A stretch of 64,000 nucleotides of DNA from Chrysoporthe austroafricana. Taxonomy: Eukaryota > Ascomycota > Sordariomycetes > Diaporthales > Cryphonectriaceae. The stretch is from NCBI GenBank assembly GCA_001051155.2, contig JYIP02000007.1, positions 2,420,342-2,484,341 of the forward strand. Reading direction: 5' to 3'. The position numbers were made by a program, and so were the translations under genes. Below, piece after piece: positions 47,636-59,392 of this stretch. A model generated the notes under the pieces. It saw only the letters and a program-made list of their open reading frames with translations, was not told the origin of the DNA and made no database searches. Position 1 is the first letter of the stretch, and every line of letters begins with the position of its first letter.

Positions 47636-47663
<28 letters not shown>
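47636..47663. repeat. CA dinucleotide microsatellite
   Basis: About thirteen CA units flanked by GAGA and CAGACACAGA sequence. Confidence 0.92.
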
Positions 47664-47667
<4 letters not shown>

Positions 47668-48116
47668 AGAGAGAGGCAGGCAGAGACACACAGACGGCAG
47701 ACAGGCGGACAGGCGGAGAGGGCCCGTGCCTAGGGCTGAGGCTGAAACAAGGTGCAGCAGGGCGGGCGAGGCGAGAGACGTCTCTCTCCCTCTCTGTGAT
47801 GAGCCAATCTCTCCGGACGGGGAGGGAGGAGGGACGAGCGCCCGCGTGAAATGAGCTGCGGCCGCCGCCCACAGCACGGCCCATCCCTCCCCCTCCGACC
47901 GTCTGCCCCGGCTGCTGCTCGTCCCTACAAAGCCTAGGCGCGGCGAGGAACAGGTCGCGGCGGCGGGACGGGCGGGACGACGCCGAGAACCTGGGGCGCA
48001 CGCCGGCGTGTTTGCTGCACCGCGTGCGCACTGCTGCCGTCGAGACATGGCGCCGAGGGCGGTGCATGGGGCTGTGGTGCTGTGGCTGACCTGACTGTTA
48101 GGAACGCACTCACACA

Positions 48117-48236
48117 AAGAAAAGAAAAAAAAGAAAAGGAAAAGAATAGAAAAGAAAAAGAAAAAGGAGGAGGAGGAGGACGACGACGACGACGAGAGAC
48201 AGAGAGACAGAGAGACAGAGAGAGAGAGACAAGAGA
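48117..48236. repeat. Polypurine tract (A/G only, about 110 nt)
   Basis: AAAAGAAAAG-type sequence, then GGAGGA and GACGAC trinucleotides, then AGAGACAG repeats. It is nearly all purine on the plus strand. Confidence 0.88.
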
Positions 48237-48669
48237 GCGGATCCCACCGAGGATGGCACCGTTGCAGAGGAGGAAATGGGCTGGAGGGGATCGGCGAGCC
48301 GCGGCTCCTGCTCCGCGCCCCGGCAGGGAACACGGCCGTCCGCCTGTGTCTGCTTGGTCAGTCTGGTAGTGTATACCTGCTGCCATGCCCAAGTTACGTC
48401 CGTACAGGGCGCATTGGCGTGGTAATCTAATCTTAAAGGGGAGAGCGCCCACCTTCTGCTGCGTGGTCTCCAGGGCATGGGTCTGCGGGCACCGCCAGAG
48501 TGATTAATTACCCGGAACCGCGCTGTACCTGCCTATGCGTGGGGCCCGCGCCGGGGGTGGGTGGCTCCAGGGCCAGGCGGGTGCCTGGCGGCTCGCAGTT
48601 GACGTGGTCGCATGCCCTGTGGGGCTCCCCCCCCCCGGCGGGCCTAGCGCCACGGCGTGGGGCGGGACG

Positions 48670-48698
48670 CTGGCTGGCTGGCTGGCTGGCTGGCTGGT
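48670..48698. repeat. TGGC tetranucleotide repeat
   Basis: Six to seven TGGC units. This is the same motif as the arrays at 28051 and 30244. Confidence 0.92.
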
Positions 48699-49237
48699 TG
48701 GTATAGGCGTGGTGGTGCTTTGGGTGCAGGCGTGTGGCAGGCTGGCGCGGTGCCCCTGAGAGGAAGAGCCGCGGTGCGGCCCTGGCCTCCCCCCCCCCGG
48801 CCGGGACCCCCTGTCGGGAACCTGCCCAGACCCCGGAAACCGCCTGCATTTCGCTCTCGTGATTTCAGGGCCTCCCAGAGGGCCTCGCCAGTCCCTCTCG
48901 GTCCCTGCCAGCAATTTCCCCCAGCGCCCAGAGTACATGCTGTGCTGCGCTGGGCTGCGCTGTGCTGTCCCGTGCCGTGCCGTATTGTGTGCTGTGCTGC
49001 GCTGCGCTGTGCTTGCCGACTGGCCGTGCTGGGCGCCTGTCTGCCCTGACCTGGCCCTGCCTGTGCAAGGCCGGCGGGCTCGCATCTCGACCTCGACCTC
49101 AATCAACCTCGACCCGCGCTGCTTCTCCTCCTCCTCCTCCTCCTCCTCCATCTCCCCATCTCCTCCCATCGCCTCCTCTCCTCTCCTCTCCTCTCCTCCC
49201 TCTCTCTCCCTCCCTCCCGCCCTCGCGCCGCCCACGC

Positions 49238-49266
49238 GACAGACAGACAGACAGACAGATAGACAG
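49238..49266. repeat. GACA tetranucleotide repeat
   Basis: Six GACA units and one GATA variant, following a 100-base CT-rich tract. Confidence 0.9.
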
Positions 49267-49704
49267 CCTCAGAGAGCCTGAACAGAGAGCGGCGCTCGCC
49301 TTCAGACGCCGCCGTCCACGCCACGCCCGCCCAGAGGCGACCACCACCACAGCTCGACACACCTCTCACTCACCCCTTCTTCTTTCCCACGCTCGTTCTA
49401 CCCGCCAGTCCCTGGCCCCTCCTCTCTCTCTCTCTCTCTCTCCTTCTCTCCCTCCCCCTCCCTCTCTCTCGCTTCCAGGCGCCCGTTCGCCAGCCATCGA
49501 CGCCGGCACGTTACCGCGAGAATACCCCTGACTAGGCTGGATTGGACTAGTCTCCAGCCGCCGCAGAGACCGTCTGCCAGCGCCGTTCGACGACGCCGCC
49601 CCAGTCGCCACGACACGACGGCCTGCCGCCCGCCCGGACGCCCTCGTCGCCAGGCAGATTGACTCTGGCCAGTGAAGGTGTGTGTACGCTGTCGGCCTCC
49701 CTCN

Positions 49705-49738
<34 letters not shown>
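49705..49738. repeat. Poly-A run next to an unresolved base
   Basis: Thirty-four A residues immediately after N at 49704, followed by GAGAGAGAGAGA. Probably an assembly join or a sequencing-limited homopolymer. Confidence 0.9.
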
Positions 49739-49741
<3 letters not shown>

Positions 49742-49908
49742 AGAGAGAGAACCTCCTGTGGCTGCTCGAGGGCCCGCCCCGGCGGCCCCCTGCCGGCCTG
49801 CCTGATGCATGCATGCAAGAGGTAGATTAAATCCCCGAGCATCACCAGGCGCCTGTCCTGTCTGTATACCACGTACAGAGAGGCCTCGTGGCAGCTGCGA
49901 CGCCGTCT

Positions 49909-49985
49909 CACCACACACCACACACCACGCACCACGCACCACGCACCACGCACCACGCACCACGCTCCACACTCCACGCATCTCG
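49909..49985. repeat. CACCACG heptamer tandem repeat
   Basis: About eight to nine units alternating CACCACA and CACCACG, decaying to CACTCCACGC at the right end. Confidence 0.88.
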
Positions 49986-50523
49986 CACCTCGCACCACGC
50001 ACCACGCGCCCCTCGCCCTTCACCTCGTCCCCCTCTGCCCGCGGCTGCAGCAGCCATCCATCAGATCTGCCCCCTCCACCTCCCCCACACCACACCCCCG
50101 TGCCGAGCATACAGGTGCAGGTGCACCGCCCTGCAGGCAGTGCAGATCCGCTTGCCGCCGCCCGGACGGTATTAATACCTTCTGCTCTGGTCTTGATCTG
50201 CAGAGCCCCCGTCAGGACCTTGACGCCCGCCGACTGCCCTCTGCGCCGACATACTGACCCCGTTCCTGGCCACAGCGATTCGAGCCCGCCACACACGAGA
50301 TTCCGACTGCAGCAGCAGCAGCTTGACCGCGCCTGACCCCGTCTCGCCTTCCCGAGCCCCGTCTGGCCCCTTGCTGCCGCCGCCGCCGCCGCCGCCGCCT
50401 CCTGGGACGCCGGACCGCCCGCCATAAGCCGTGCTCAAACAGCCCTGCGGGTTCTTGGGCGACCTCTGAGGTGCCGCACCCGCACCCCAGCGCTCTTCTA
50501 GGACCTCGGCCCCCCGTCGGAGG

Positions 50524-51775
50524 ATGAGCAGTCCGCACCGCTCTTCTTTCGGAATGCTGCTGCGACGGAAATCGGGCGACATGAAGTCAAAGAAGGCCCA
50601 GCAGGCCCGCGAGGCCGAGCTGCAGCGACAGGCCGCCATGGCAGCCCGGGCCCGCCCGGCCCCCAAGCTGCCCCAGCTCTACAACGGGCTCCGCGAGCCC
50701 GTCTTCGAGACCCGAGACTCGGTTGCCATCTTCGGCCCCGACCGTCCTGAGTCCCAGCCCCGCAGCGTGCCGCGGCCCTCCATGGACCAGCAGCCGCGCG
50801 CCATCTCCGCCGACGTCCCCGTGCCCCCCGTCCCCACCGGGCACTGGGTCGACCCGTACGCCCGGACCGAGTCTATGACCAACCGGGGCCGCTATAGCTA
50901 CGCCAGCTCTGCCGTCTCCACCGTCAACAACCCCCGCCGCGTGCGCCGCAGGAAGGACCCGACCCCTTTCAAGTAAGTCCACGCCCCCCCCCGGTCCCCG
51001 AGCCCAGAGGTGGTGACCCGAGCTGACCCAGCCCGCCCGCAGCGTCCTGATCATCGGCACCCGGGGCTCCGGCAAGACCTCCTTCCTCGAGTTCCTCAAG
51101 ACCGCCCTCGCCCTCCCCGCCAAGAAGCGCGGCACCCGCGTCGAGCCCGACGACGAGCACGCCCGTGCCGTCCCGTCGGGCAACTTCATCCCCCACTACC
51201 TCGAGAGCGAGATCGACGGCGAGCGCGTCGGCCTGACACTGTGGGACTCAGAGGGCCTGGAGAAGAACGTGGTGGACCTGCAGCTCCGGGAGATGTCGAC
51301 CTTCGTCGAGAGCAAGTTCGAGGAGACCTTCGCCGAGGAGATGAAGGTCATACGGTCGCCCGGCGTCCAGGACACCCACATCCACTGCGCCTTCATCCTC
51401 CTCGACCCGGCCCGGCTCGACAAGAACATCGCCTCCGCGAGGGGCCTGTCCGCCAACGGGGACGGCAAGCACCACGCCCACAGCCGCATCGTGGGCAGCC
51501 TGGACGACGACCTCGACCTGCAGGTCTTCCGCACCCTCCAGGGCAAGACCACCGTCATCCCTGTCGTCTCCAAGGCCGACACCATCACCTCCAAGCACAT
51601 GAACGTCCTCAAGAAGTCCGTCTGGGACAGCCTGAAGAAGGCGGGCATGGACCCGCTGGAGGTCCTGGGCCTCGAGGACGACGACGACGACGACGAGGCG
51701 TCGCGGCCGACGTCCGCCCGGATCGCCGAGGAGCCAGAGGCGCAGGATTCCGACTACGCCAGCGGCGCTGAGGGA

Positions 51776-51808
<33 letters not shown>

Positions 51809-52162
51809 CTGCTCATCCAGGGTGGCGAGTCGTCCCCCAAGTCCAGGGCTTCCAAGCGGCCGTCCATCGCCTCCGTGCGGCGCAGCACGGGCGACAGCGA
51901 GCAGCAGCAGCAGGACGACGTCCCCTACATCCCGCTGTCCATCATCAGCCCTGACATCTACGAGCCCGAGGTGATCGGTCGGAAGTTCCCCTGGGGCTTC
52001 GCGGACCCCAACAACGAGGAGCACTGCGACTTCCTGCGGCTCAAGGAGGCCGTCTTCAGCGACTGGCGCGCCGAGCTGCGCGAGGCCAGCAGGGACCAGT
52101 GGTACGAGGGCTGGCGGACGAGCCGCCTTAAGCAGCGCGATGGCCCCGTCCGACGACGCTAG
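50524..52162 (+). CDS. aspE: AspE-type septin
   Basis: Two exons (50524..50972 and 51043..52162; donor GTAAGT, acceptor CCGCAG) give 522 aa. AspE septins are found in filamentous fungi but not in yeasts. They associate with the core septin filaments at the cell cortex. About 150 disordered residues precede the GTP-binding domain. G1 is GTRGSGKTS (155-163) and G3 is DSEG (218-221) instead of DTxG. G4 is SKAD (326-329). The septin unique element is recognisable as GRKFPWGFADPNNEEHCDF. Between G4 and that element lies an acidic insert of about 90 residues (DDDDDDDE, then GEGGEGGEGGE, then QQQQ) that core septins lack. The C-terminus ends shortly after WYEGWRTSRLKQ, with no coiled coil, as expected for this group. 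Confidence 0.9.
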
Positions 52163-53155
52163 GAGAAGAGGTTCGGACCTGACGGCAGTGCCAGCGTGGC
52201 GGTTTATCCCACTACGAGTGCGGCCGACACCCCCAGGGCTGCCGCCGCCTCCCTTGCTTGACCGGTGGCTGCATTCCTCCTGCCCCGACGCAGGGCCGCC
52301 AACTATGGCAGGCCACGCGACGCCCCCCTAATTTCCTGCCGCCTTTTCCCCGTGCCAGGGTCGTGGCTCTTCGTCCTGGCCCCCTCCGGCTACGAATCGA
52401 CCAGGCGGCGGGGGGCTCTCTTATTCTCACGACGGCAGACTTCTGCACCTCATCACGGTCGCGTGCGATAGGCTAGATGGCAGCGTTTCTTCCCCAAGAC
52501 GATTAGGAGGATGACGGCAGCCTCTTCCTGGCCCTTTTTACGAACTTTTTTTTTTTTTCTTATGTCGACATTCCGCATCTCCACAAGAAGCAAACCAACC
52601 CCCCCCCCCAATTATCGGGCTGCTCCCGCCTCCCTTCTTGTTGCTTGGGGCTTCTTTTTCTTTTTTTTTTTTTTTAAAAAAAAAGAGAGGCGGGGAATTA
52701 CATAATGTTTGGGCCCGACGCTCGGCGAGCGCGTTTCGGAGGGGCTGCGAGCGTCAGGCGTGTGATACCTCTTTTTAACCTATCAATTCCCGTTCGGCCA
52801 TCCCAAGTTCCCAAATTCTTCTATGCCGAGGCAACCCCCGGGACTTTGAAAAGCTTTATTATTTTTTCTTCCTCCTTGTTTGTTTGGGCCTTTTTTTTTC
52901 CTCTCTCTCTTCCTTCTTTCGCCTCCCCCTTTCTAGATTCCCCCGGGGCCCTTCGAGCGAGAATTATGGCTGTGTATTGTTGACCGGGGGGAGGGGGATT
53001 GGGGGGGTGTTGGTGGTGATCGTGATAGGATGGGGGGAACCGGGAAGCGCCGCCGCGGGGGGGGGGAGGGGTAGAGAGGAGGAGGGGAAGAAAAAAAAGT
53101 CTTCGCTTGATACCTACCTACCTTTATGAGCTGCTGCTGGCCAAGTAGTCCGGGG

Positions 53156-53188
53156 CTGTTGTTGTTGTTGTTGTCGTTGTTGTTGTTA
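53156..53188. repeat. GTT trinucleotide repeat
   Basis: About ten GTT units with one GTC interruption. Confidence 0.92.
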
Positions 53189-53591
53189 TTCGAGGATCCA
53201 TTACTGTAGTAGAGAGACGAATGAGAAAACGAGAGAGATCTTTTCTATGAGGCTGATACCATCATCACACTTCTCCACACCACTCTCCATCCCCCCTTCC
53301 CCCCCGGTGCCTCTCCGGCGACGAGACGTCTCGATGATTCTTCCGACGCGGGCGTGAGATATCCTCCTACAGGGTGGCCTCTCACCTCCAGCCCCGGGAC
53401 TGGGGGCGGGGAGGCCGGGGCGTCAGTAGATGATGTCTCAAGGTACTCTAGTCAGTAAATTGCAATCGCATGCTAGACTCCATTGCTCATCCTACCAATC
53501 GTATCTAAAGTGATGCCCACGGGATGCGGATTCCTTTCAAGTTTCCCGCCCCCCTAATCCCCGGCTTCCTTTCCTCTCGTCTACCGCCGCC

Positions 53592-53624
53592 CAAGCAAGC
53601 AAGCAAGCAAGCAAGTAAGCAAGC
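53592..53624. repeat. AAGC tetranucleotide repeat
   Basis: Eight AAGC units with one T substitution, about 200 bases beyond the SEC21 stop. Confidence 0.92.
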
Positions 53625-53818
53625 ACCCCGGACGCCCCCTCCTCCAGGAACCCTTTTGCCGCGGCTGCCACACGTCGTCGTGTCCGGGACACATCGACGA
53701 CGGGAGGCCAGCTTCTCGCCAGACTCCTCCTCTTCCTCTTCCTCTCCTCCCCCCTCCTCTTCCCCTCTAACAAATGACGTGAACCCCCCCCCCTTTCTCA
53801 AATCGAGTATCACGCCGT

Positions 53819-56800
53819 TCAGGCAACGGAGGCCACCACCAGCGCCGCGACGCCCTCCTCCTCCGCGCGCACGGTGATCTTTGTCGTGACGCCCGACTTG
53901 GTGGAGAAGGCCATCCTGACGTTGGCCACGACCTTGCCGCCGTTGACGGACTTGCCGAGCAGTTTGAGCGTGTGGGTCGTCTGGTTGACGGGTACGTCGG
54001 TGCCTTCCAGGGGTTGCAGGGAGAGGACCTTGGTCAGCTGCTCGGTTGCCTCTGTGGAAAACAAAAATGGTCAGCTCTCGCGGTGGGGTCATGGGGGCTG
54101 TTGGGTGGGGAAGGGGCCGGCTTGCCTGCTATGCTCTTCATGCTGCTGAGCTGGAGCGTCTCTTCTGCCTCCTCGCCCGAGGCGCCCACCTGCTCCCACA
54201 GGTGCGCGAAGTTGCTCGCGTATGTCGGGATCACATAGTCGCTGCCGGCCAGGTCGAACTCGGCCACCTCGTACTCGTCGTCGTAGCCGGTGTCCTCTGG
54301 CTCATTCGTCGTGGGGTCGATCTCCTTGCTGGTGAACTTGAGCGTGTTGGAGAAGGAAGTGACGGGGAGCGCGCCCTCGCCAGAAGTCTTCTTGAACGCC
54401 ACGTAGACCCTGCCGGGCTCGTTCTGGCTCAGCTTCTCCGCCTCGATGATGAAGACCTCTTCGAGATCCTCCTCGTCGGCCGGCGATGCGAGGACGGACA
54501 CATTCTCCAGCACGACCGAGTCCAGGGTGTTTGTGATGTCGTACTGCAGGACAATGTGCTCCTTGAAGATGTGCTTGATCACCTTGACAACGTACTCGGT
54601 CTCGGCCTCTGTCAGCTCAACGACAGCCGACGACTTCAAGGGGCTGCCGAATTCCTTCATCTCGGGGATGGCCATCAGCTCCTGGGCGTACTGCTGCGCT
54701 GCCGCAGTAGCAGATGCAGCCGCCTCTGCTCCGCCCGGTGCGGCCTTGGTGGGCGTGACCTTTGGCGGCTTGAGCGACGGCGTTGAGGCCGTGAGCTTCT
54801 TGGTCCTGTCTTCGGCATCTGCCTGCTCCCGGGTGACAACAGGTATCTTGGAGATGTCGAAGGCCGACTCGAACGTGGACTTGTCGTCTGACGTGACGTA
54901 CATGACAAGCTGGTGCTCGAAGTACGGAAGCGAGAACATGCTGTCTGCGTCACTGTTAGCTCCGACCACGAACCGTCGTGGGATTTGGCAGGACGCACCA
55001 TTCTTCACAAACTTCTCGGCCATCTCGTCCTCCTCACTCATCAACCTGAGGTTCAACGCAGCTCGGTCTCTGACCTCGTCATCCACATCATCGAGGCAGC
55101 GGGTGAGCAGGACCTGCACACTCCTCTTGACCTCAGGGTCCTTCTGCCCCACGCCGAATTTCGCCAGAGCCGTCACTGCAGCCGCACGCACGATCGCGTT
55201 CTCCAGGACGACCCGGTTGTATATGTAGCGAATATACTTCGTCGGTTGTGATGTCTTGGGGCCCTCCAGGCCCAGCAGGTTCAATATCCGAACGGCCAGC
55301 TTCGTAAACTCGCAGTCCTCTATGAACTCGCACAGGTGTGCAAGGGCTTCCTCCTTGGAGTCCGGGACGAACTTGATCAGGTCAAACATGCTCTCGACGA
55401 CGGCGCGCTTGAACTCGTAGCCACCTTCGTCACGGAGAATGCCGCTGAGGAACTGCAGCATGCCAGCCTGCTTGCTGGGGAACTTGAGGCAGAGCGTCCG
55501 AATGGCTTCGACGATGGTGATCTTGAACTCATCCGTGATCTCCGACATGAAGCCCGAGATCTGCTTCATCAGCCGGTCGACACTGGCCTCGTTGCCGGTC
55601 TTCAGCAGGGTCGTGATGGCAAAGGTGGCGATCGAGCGGTTGCTGTTGGAGATCAGGAGCTCGATGTCCGGGTTGCAAACGTTGACGGCTTGAGGTTTGA
55701 AGGAGGCGAAGTTGTGGAGGATACGGAGGGCGGCAAACTTGGTGACGGCGCGGGGGGAAGTCAGGAACAGCTGGAGGACGTGCACGGCCTGAGCAACCTC
55801 GGCGTCGGTCACGTCCCGCATGTCGCAGATCGCCTTGGCCGCCTCGAAGTTGACCATCTCGCTCTTGTGCCTCAACCACCCATCCAGCAGCTGCATCATT
55901 GGCTTCCTCAAGCTGGGGTCGTCCTCGGCCAGCTGCGCCGCAAGGCGCACGAGCATAATAATGGCAGCCGGGCTCTTGATGGCCCCGGCAGCCCCGAACT
56001 GCTGTACCATCTTGACCAGAGCCATCCTGTCGTGAGACCGGATCTGGTACAGCAGTCCAATGGCGTGGTACTGGGTCATCGTGGAGTTGTTTACGGGCAG
56101 CTGACTGGAGGATGACGTGAACCCCAAGGAGAAACCGCCCGAGGATTTGGCGCTGCCTGCAGCTTCTTGGGTCTCGCTCTGCCACCGCCGGACGACGTCT
56201 TTCGCGATGGGAAGGAGGTGGTAGGACGAGACGAGCGCGGCCGAGGACACGGAAGGGTTCTTGTCGACAATGGCGGTCTTCATGACGCGCTCGATGGACT
56301 GGACGGTCGTCGCCTGGAGGGGGGGAAGGCACAGGTCAGCGAGGGGGCAGTCAGGGGGCACGCAGCACAAGTCCATACGTCGATGATGCGACACAGGGCC
56401 CGGATAGCATTGGGCCTGTAGATGATGTCGGTGCTCCCACCAGTGTCCTTCATGATTGTGCTGGTGACCATGATGATGTCCTCGGCGGAGTGGGCCAGCT
56501 CCTTGATGACGAGGTGCACCATCTGTCGCAAGCTGGCATCTTTGTTCTGGAAGAGCTTCGAGATGCCGAAGAAGAGGGTGGTGGCCTCGTTCGAGGGGAA
56601 CTTCTCGCCGGTGTAGAGGAGCAGGGCGATCTTGGTCAGGAGGATTCGACATTTCCGGGCCTGTATGGGCGAGCTGTTGAACAGCCGCGCTGGGGATTCG
56701 ACATCAGCATCACGAGCTCGCTTGGCCAGGGGAAGGGGGGGGGAGTGTGTGCGCGCGCAGCTGGATCGCGGGCAGGACTGACCTTCCTGGAAGACCTGGG

Positions 56801-56858
56801 TCCGGTCGACCCTGACCAGGCCGGTGTCGGCATCTTCATCTTTCTTGCCGTAGTTCAT
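53819..56858 (-). CDS. SEC21: Coatomer (COPI) subunit gamma
   Basis: Five exons on the minus strand (56783..56858, 56379..56689, 54999..56313, 54126..54944, 53819..54051) give 917 aa, the usual fungal length. Gamma-COP is the large adaptin-like subunit of the COPI coat that mediates retrograde Golgi-to-ER traffic and binds Arf1 and cargo. Residues 1-550 are HEAT/adaptin repeats (ARLFNSSPIQARKCRILLTK, KDASLRQMVHLVIKELAH). MFSLPYFEHQLVMYVTSDD leads into a linker rich in Ala/Thr/Pro (about 600-650). The C-terminal 250 residues form the appendage (two-domain ear), ending NGGKVVANVRMAFSTKSG. Two introns are notable: 54945..54998 is 54 nt, in frame and stop-free, and 54052..54125 uses a GC donor (CAG|GCAAGC) with CTGAC branch and CCACAG acceptor. 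Exon joins recreate RIIDATTVQ and KSIAEATEQL. The upstream side carries a CCAAT pentamer at 57066-57070 on the minus strand. Confidence 0.95.
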
Positions 56859-59360
56859 GCCGGGCAATTGACAACAGGTTACGGCGGGAAAGGGGAAGAC
56901 AGGGCGCCTCGAGGGTTGTCGTTGGGCAGCATGGAACTCATAACACGTCCCAGGTTCGGCCAGGCCACGGGAAAGGCACAACGTTGGCCACTCGGCGAGC
57001 TGCAGCAGCACGGGCCACCTCTCCGGTCTGACAGACCCACAGACCCCCACCCATGCACACACACGATTGGCCCAGGGCGCCACGACCCGAACCCTACGTA
57101 CAGTGACTTACTGGGTACTAGTACCCCCATACCCTACGTTACCAGGCGTGCCAGGTAGGCTCGTGGCCCGTCGCCGGATGACGAGGCGTGCACTGCGCCA
57201 ACGCCAACGTGATTGTGGGTGGCATCTACTCGAGGGGACACGCTGGAGCATGGTAATATTGCGTGGTAATATTGAGTCCTGGCCTAACAAGAGAACAACT
57301 CAGCGCACGTGGGGTGGGCTCTGTCGGTTGCTTCCATCCCAAGGACCACCACCAGACACAGGCGCTCCGCCCAGGTCTCGCTCAGCAACAGAAACCTCAC
57401 TTGGGCCGTCAGGACGACGCGGGGCTGTTCATCGGACCAAAGGGTCACCCGGCACCCAGCGGTCGCGACCTCTCGTAGCATCGTCTCCCGCTGGTGGACT
57501 GCATGCTCGGTATCCTGCATCGTGCGGCTGAGACCCTACACCGAAGGCATCTCAGGTAGGCGTGGCATCCCGTGCCAGGAAGATCTAGACCTGCCAGTGC
57601 CCTAGCCCACAAGGACGGACGGCAGCTGGCCGGCCGTGGAGGCGCATGGTGGGAAGGCCTCCGGCGTGCTGCGTCAGGACCTCCAGGCCCAGCAGCAGCG
57701 ATAAAGCCCTCAGCCCAGGGCTCGGTGCCTACACGGGTGCATGCATGGGCTTTTACGGTCTACCGGGGGAGGGAGGCTACCGCAGTCGCTCCCAGCGCTT
57801 TCTGTGCTGTGGTCCGTCAGCGGCCCATTCTAGGCTCGAGCCAGGTTCGGGGGATGTTGGGAGGGGGGGGAGTCTTCAATCAGACACGAGAACCTATCTT
57901 CCGCACATTGTGGCTAGGAAGTCGTCCATTATAAAAGGTTGATCATCACGAAGAAGTTTTGGCGGGGGGGGGGTGAAAGGGGTCTGGCAGCTGAAGCAGG
58001 CCTCAGAGAAGACACTTACAGGGAAGCAATGTTGGGCCGTCTTGCTAGACGTCACAGGGAGTCACCTGAGACCAGGTAAGGTCCTACGCATCAAGGTCGC
58101 AGATGCACTCATCCGCTTTGCTTGCTCGCCCGACGCGCCTGGCGGGATGCACCAACACTTGCGGTGAGGGTGCGAAAGAGAGAGGAAAACTTTTGGCGCT
58201 GGAGCTTTCGGCGTGCTTGGTGGGGCTCCAGCTCCGGCCAATCGGCGCGTGGCCCCCGAGAGCCGGGGCCGCGCGCCGTGTAGAGAAGAGATGCTTCCCG
58301 CCCGCCAGCCTTCCTTCCCACCACAAAGTGCCGCGCCATGCATGCATGCACGCACTCCACACGCAGCCTTGAACGCCCGTCCACCCATCCCTAGACCCTT
58401 TTGCAGGATGCCGAGACATACGGCCGACGCCCTGAACTTTTGTCTCTCGCAACGTGAGCGTTCGCCCTGGAACATCCTGGACGCATGACCGCAGACTCCT
58501 TTTCGGACCAAGGCATCTTTGCTTGGGGGCTCGCGCTTGCTTGTGGAGACCCACGCCAGGTCGTGCGCAAGGCAGCTGGTTGTATGTAAGATATGGGACA
58601 CCTCGAATATACACAGCGTCCCCCCGTACGTCCCCGCGCGTGGAGCACCAGCTGCACACGTCCCTCCCGTCTCCAGCATTCGCCTCCCACCTCATGCCGG
58701 TGACCTGCATGGGATCAGTCTTGGCGGCGCCTGGATGTCCCAGAATGGCAACCTATGAAGCCGTTCTGTCTCGGGATGCCGCTGCCGGATTTACATTAGT
58801 CGCCATGCGGAGACGCAATCCAACAAGTTGTAGAAGCAGGGCTGGTGGCTGCCAACCCTTCCGTCTGCCGTCTCTCGACCGAGAAATGGAGTATGGGTTC
58901 TGGGAGCCTCAGCCCCCGATGTGCGCGCGTGCGACCCGGTCCGTACTGTTTATTCCGCGCTTTCTCGCTTCCTCACGCTCTCGCCCCCTCTTATTATCTC
59001 GCCCTGTCATATTCTCTTTTCAAAGAGCCGGGTTAGGAGCAGTAAGGGTGCTGTTAATCTGAGTTCAGCATGCAGGTCGGAGGAGCAGGCCGAGACAACG
59101 GACACCGCCCCGCCTGACATGGCCCTCTGATGCAAGAACAGCAGAAAAAGGTTAGTTGGGCCGTCGTACTGGGTCAAGAAATCCAGGGCGCAGCTGGATC
59201 ACACAAGGACACACTCTTTGCTGTCTAGATGGCATTTCATTGCAGCACGAGGACCCCAGTACTCGAAATAGCCTCACAGCCAGCAATCATCGGCACAACG
59301 CAGGCATTTCACCTTAGACCGTACTACTAACATCCTCCTCCCTTTCCCTCCCTTCCCCCC

Positions 59361-59392
<32 letters not shown>

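Larger units (their letters stand above)
47166..50523. other. 3.4 kb intergenic region, dense simple repeats
   Basis: This lies between the ABC1-family gene and the septin gene on the same strand. It is dominated by low-complexity DNA: CA, GACA, GGCT, polypurine, TCC/CT, CACCACG and poly-A tracts, plus an unresolved base at 49704. Parts of the right half presumably form the septin promoter and leader. No gene is seen. Confidence 0.55.
52163..53818. other. Convergent intergenic region, no gene seen
   Basis: 1.65 kb between convergent septin and SEC21 stops. It contains T-runs (52547-52558, 52661-52674), C-runs, a GTT repeat (53156-53188) and an AAGC repeat (53592-53624). No gene is recognised. 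Confidence 0.55.
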
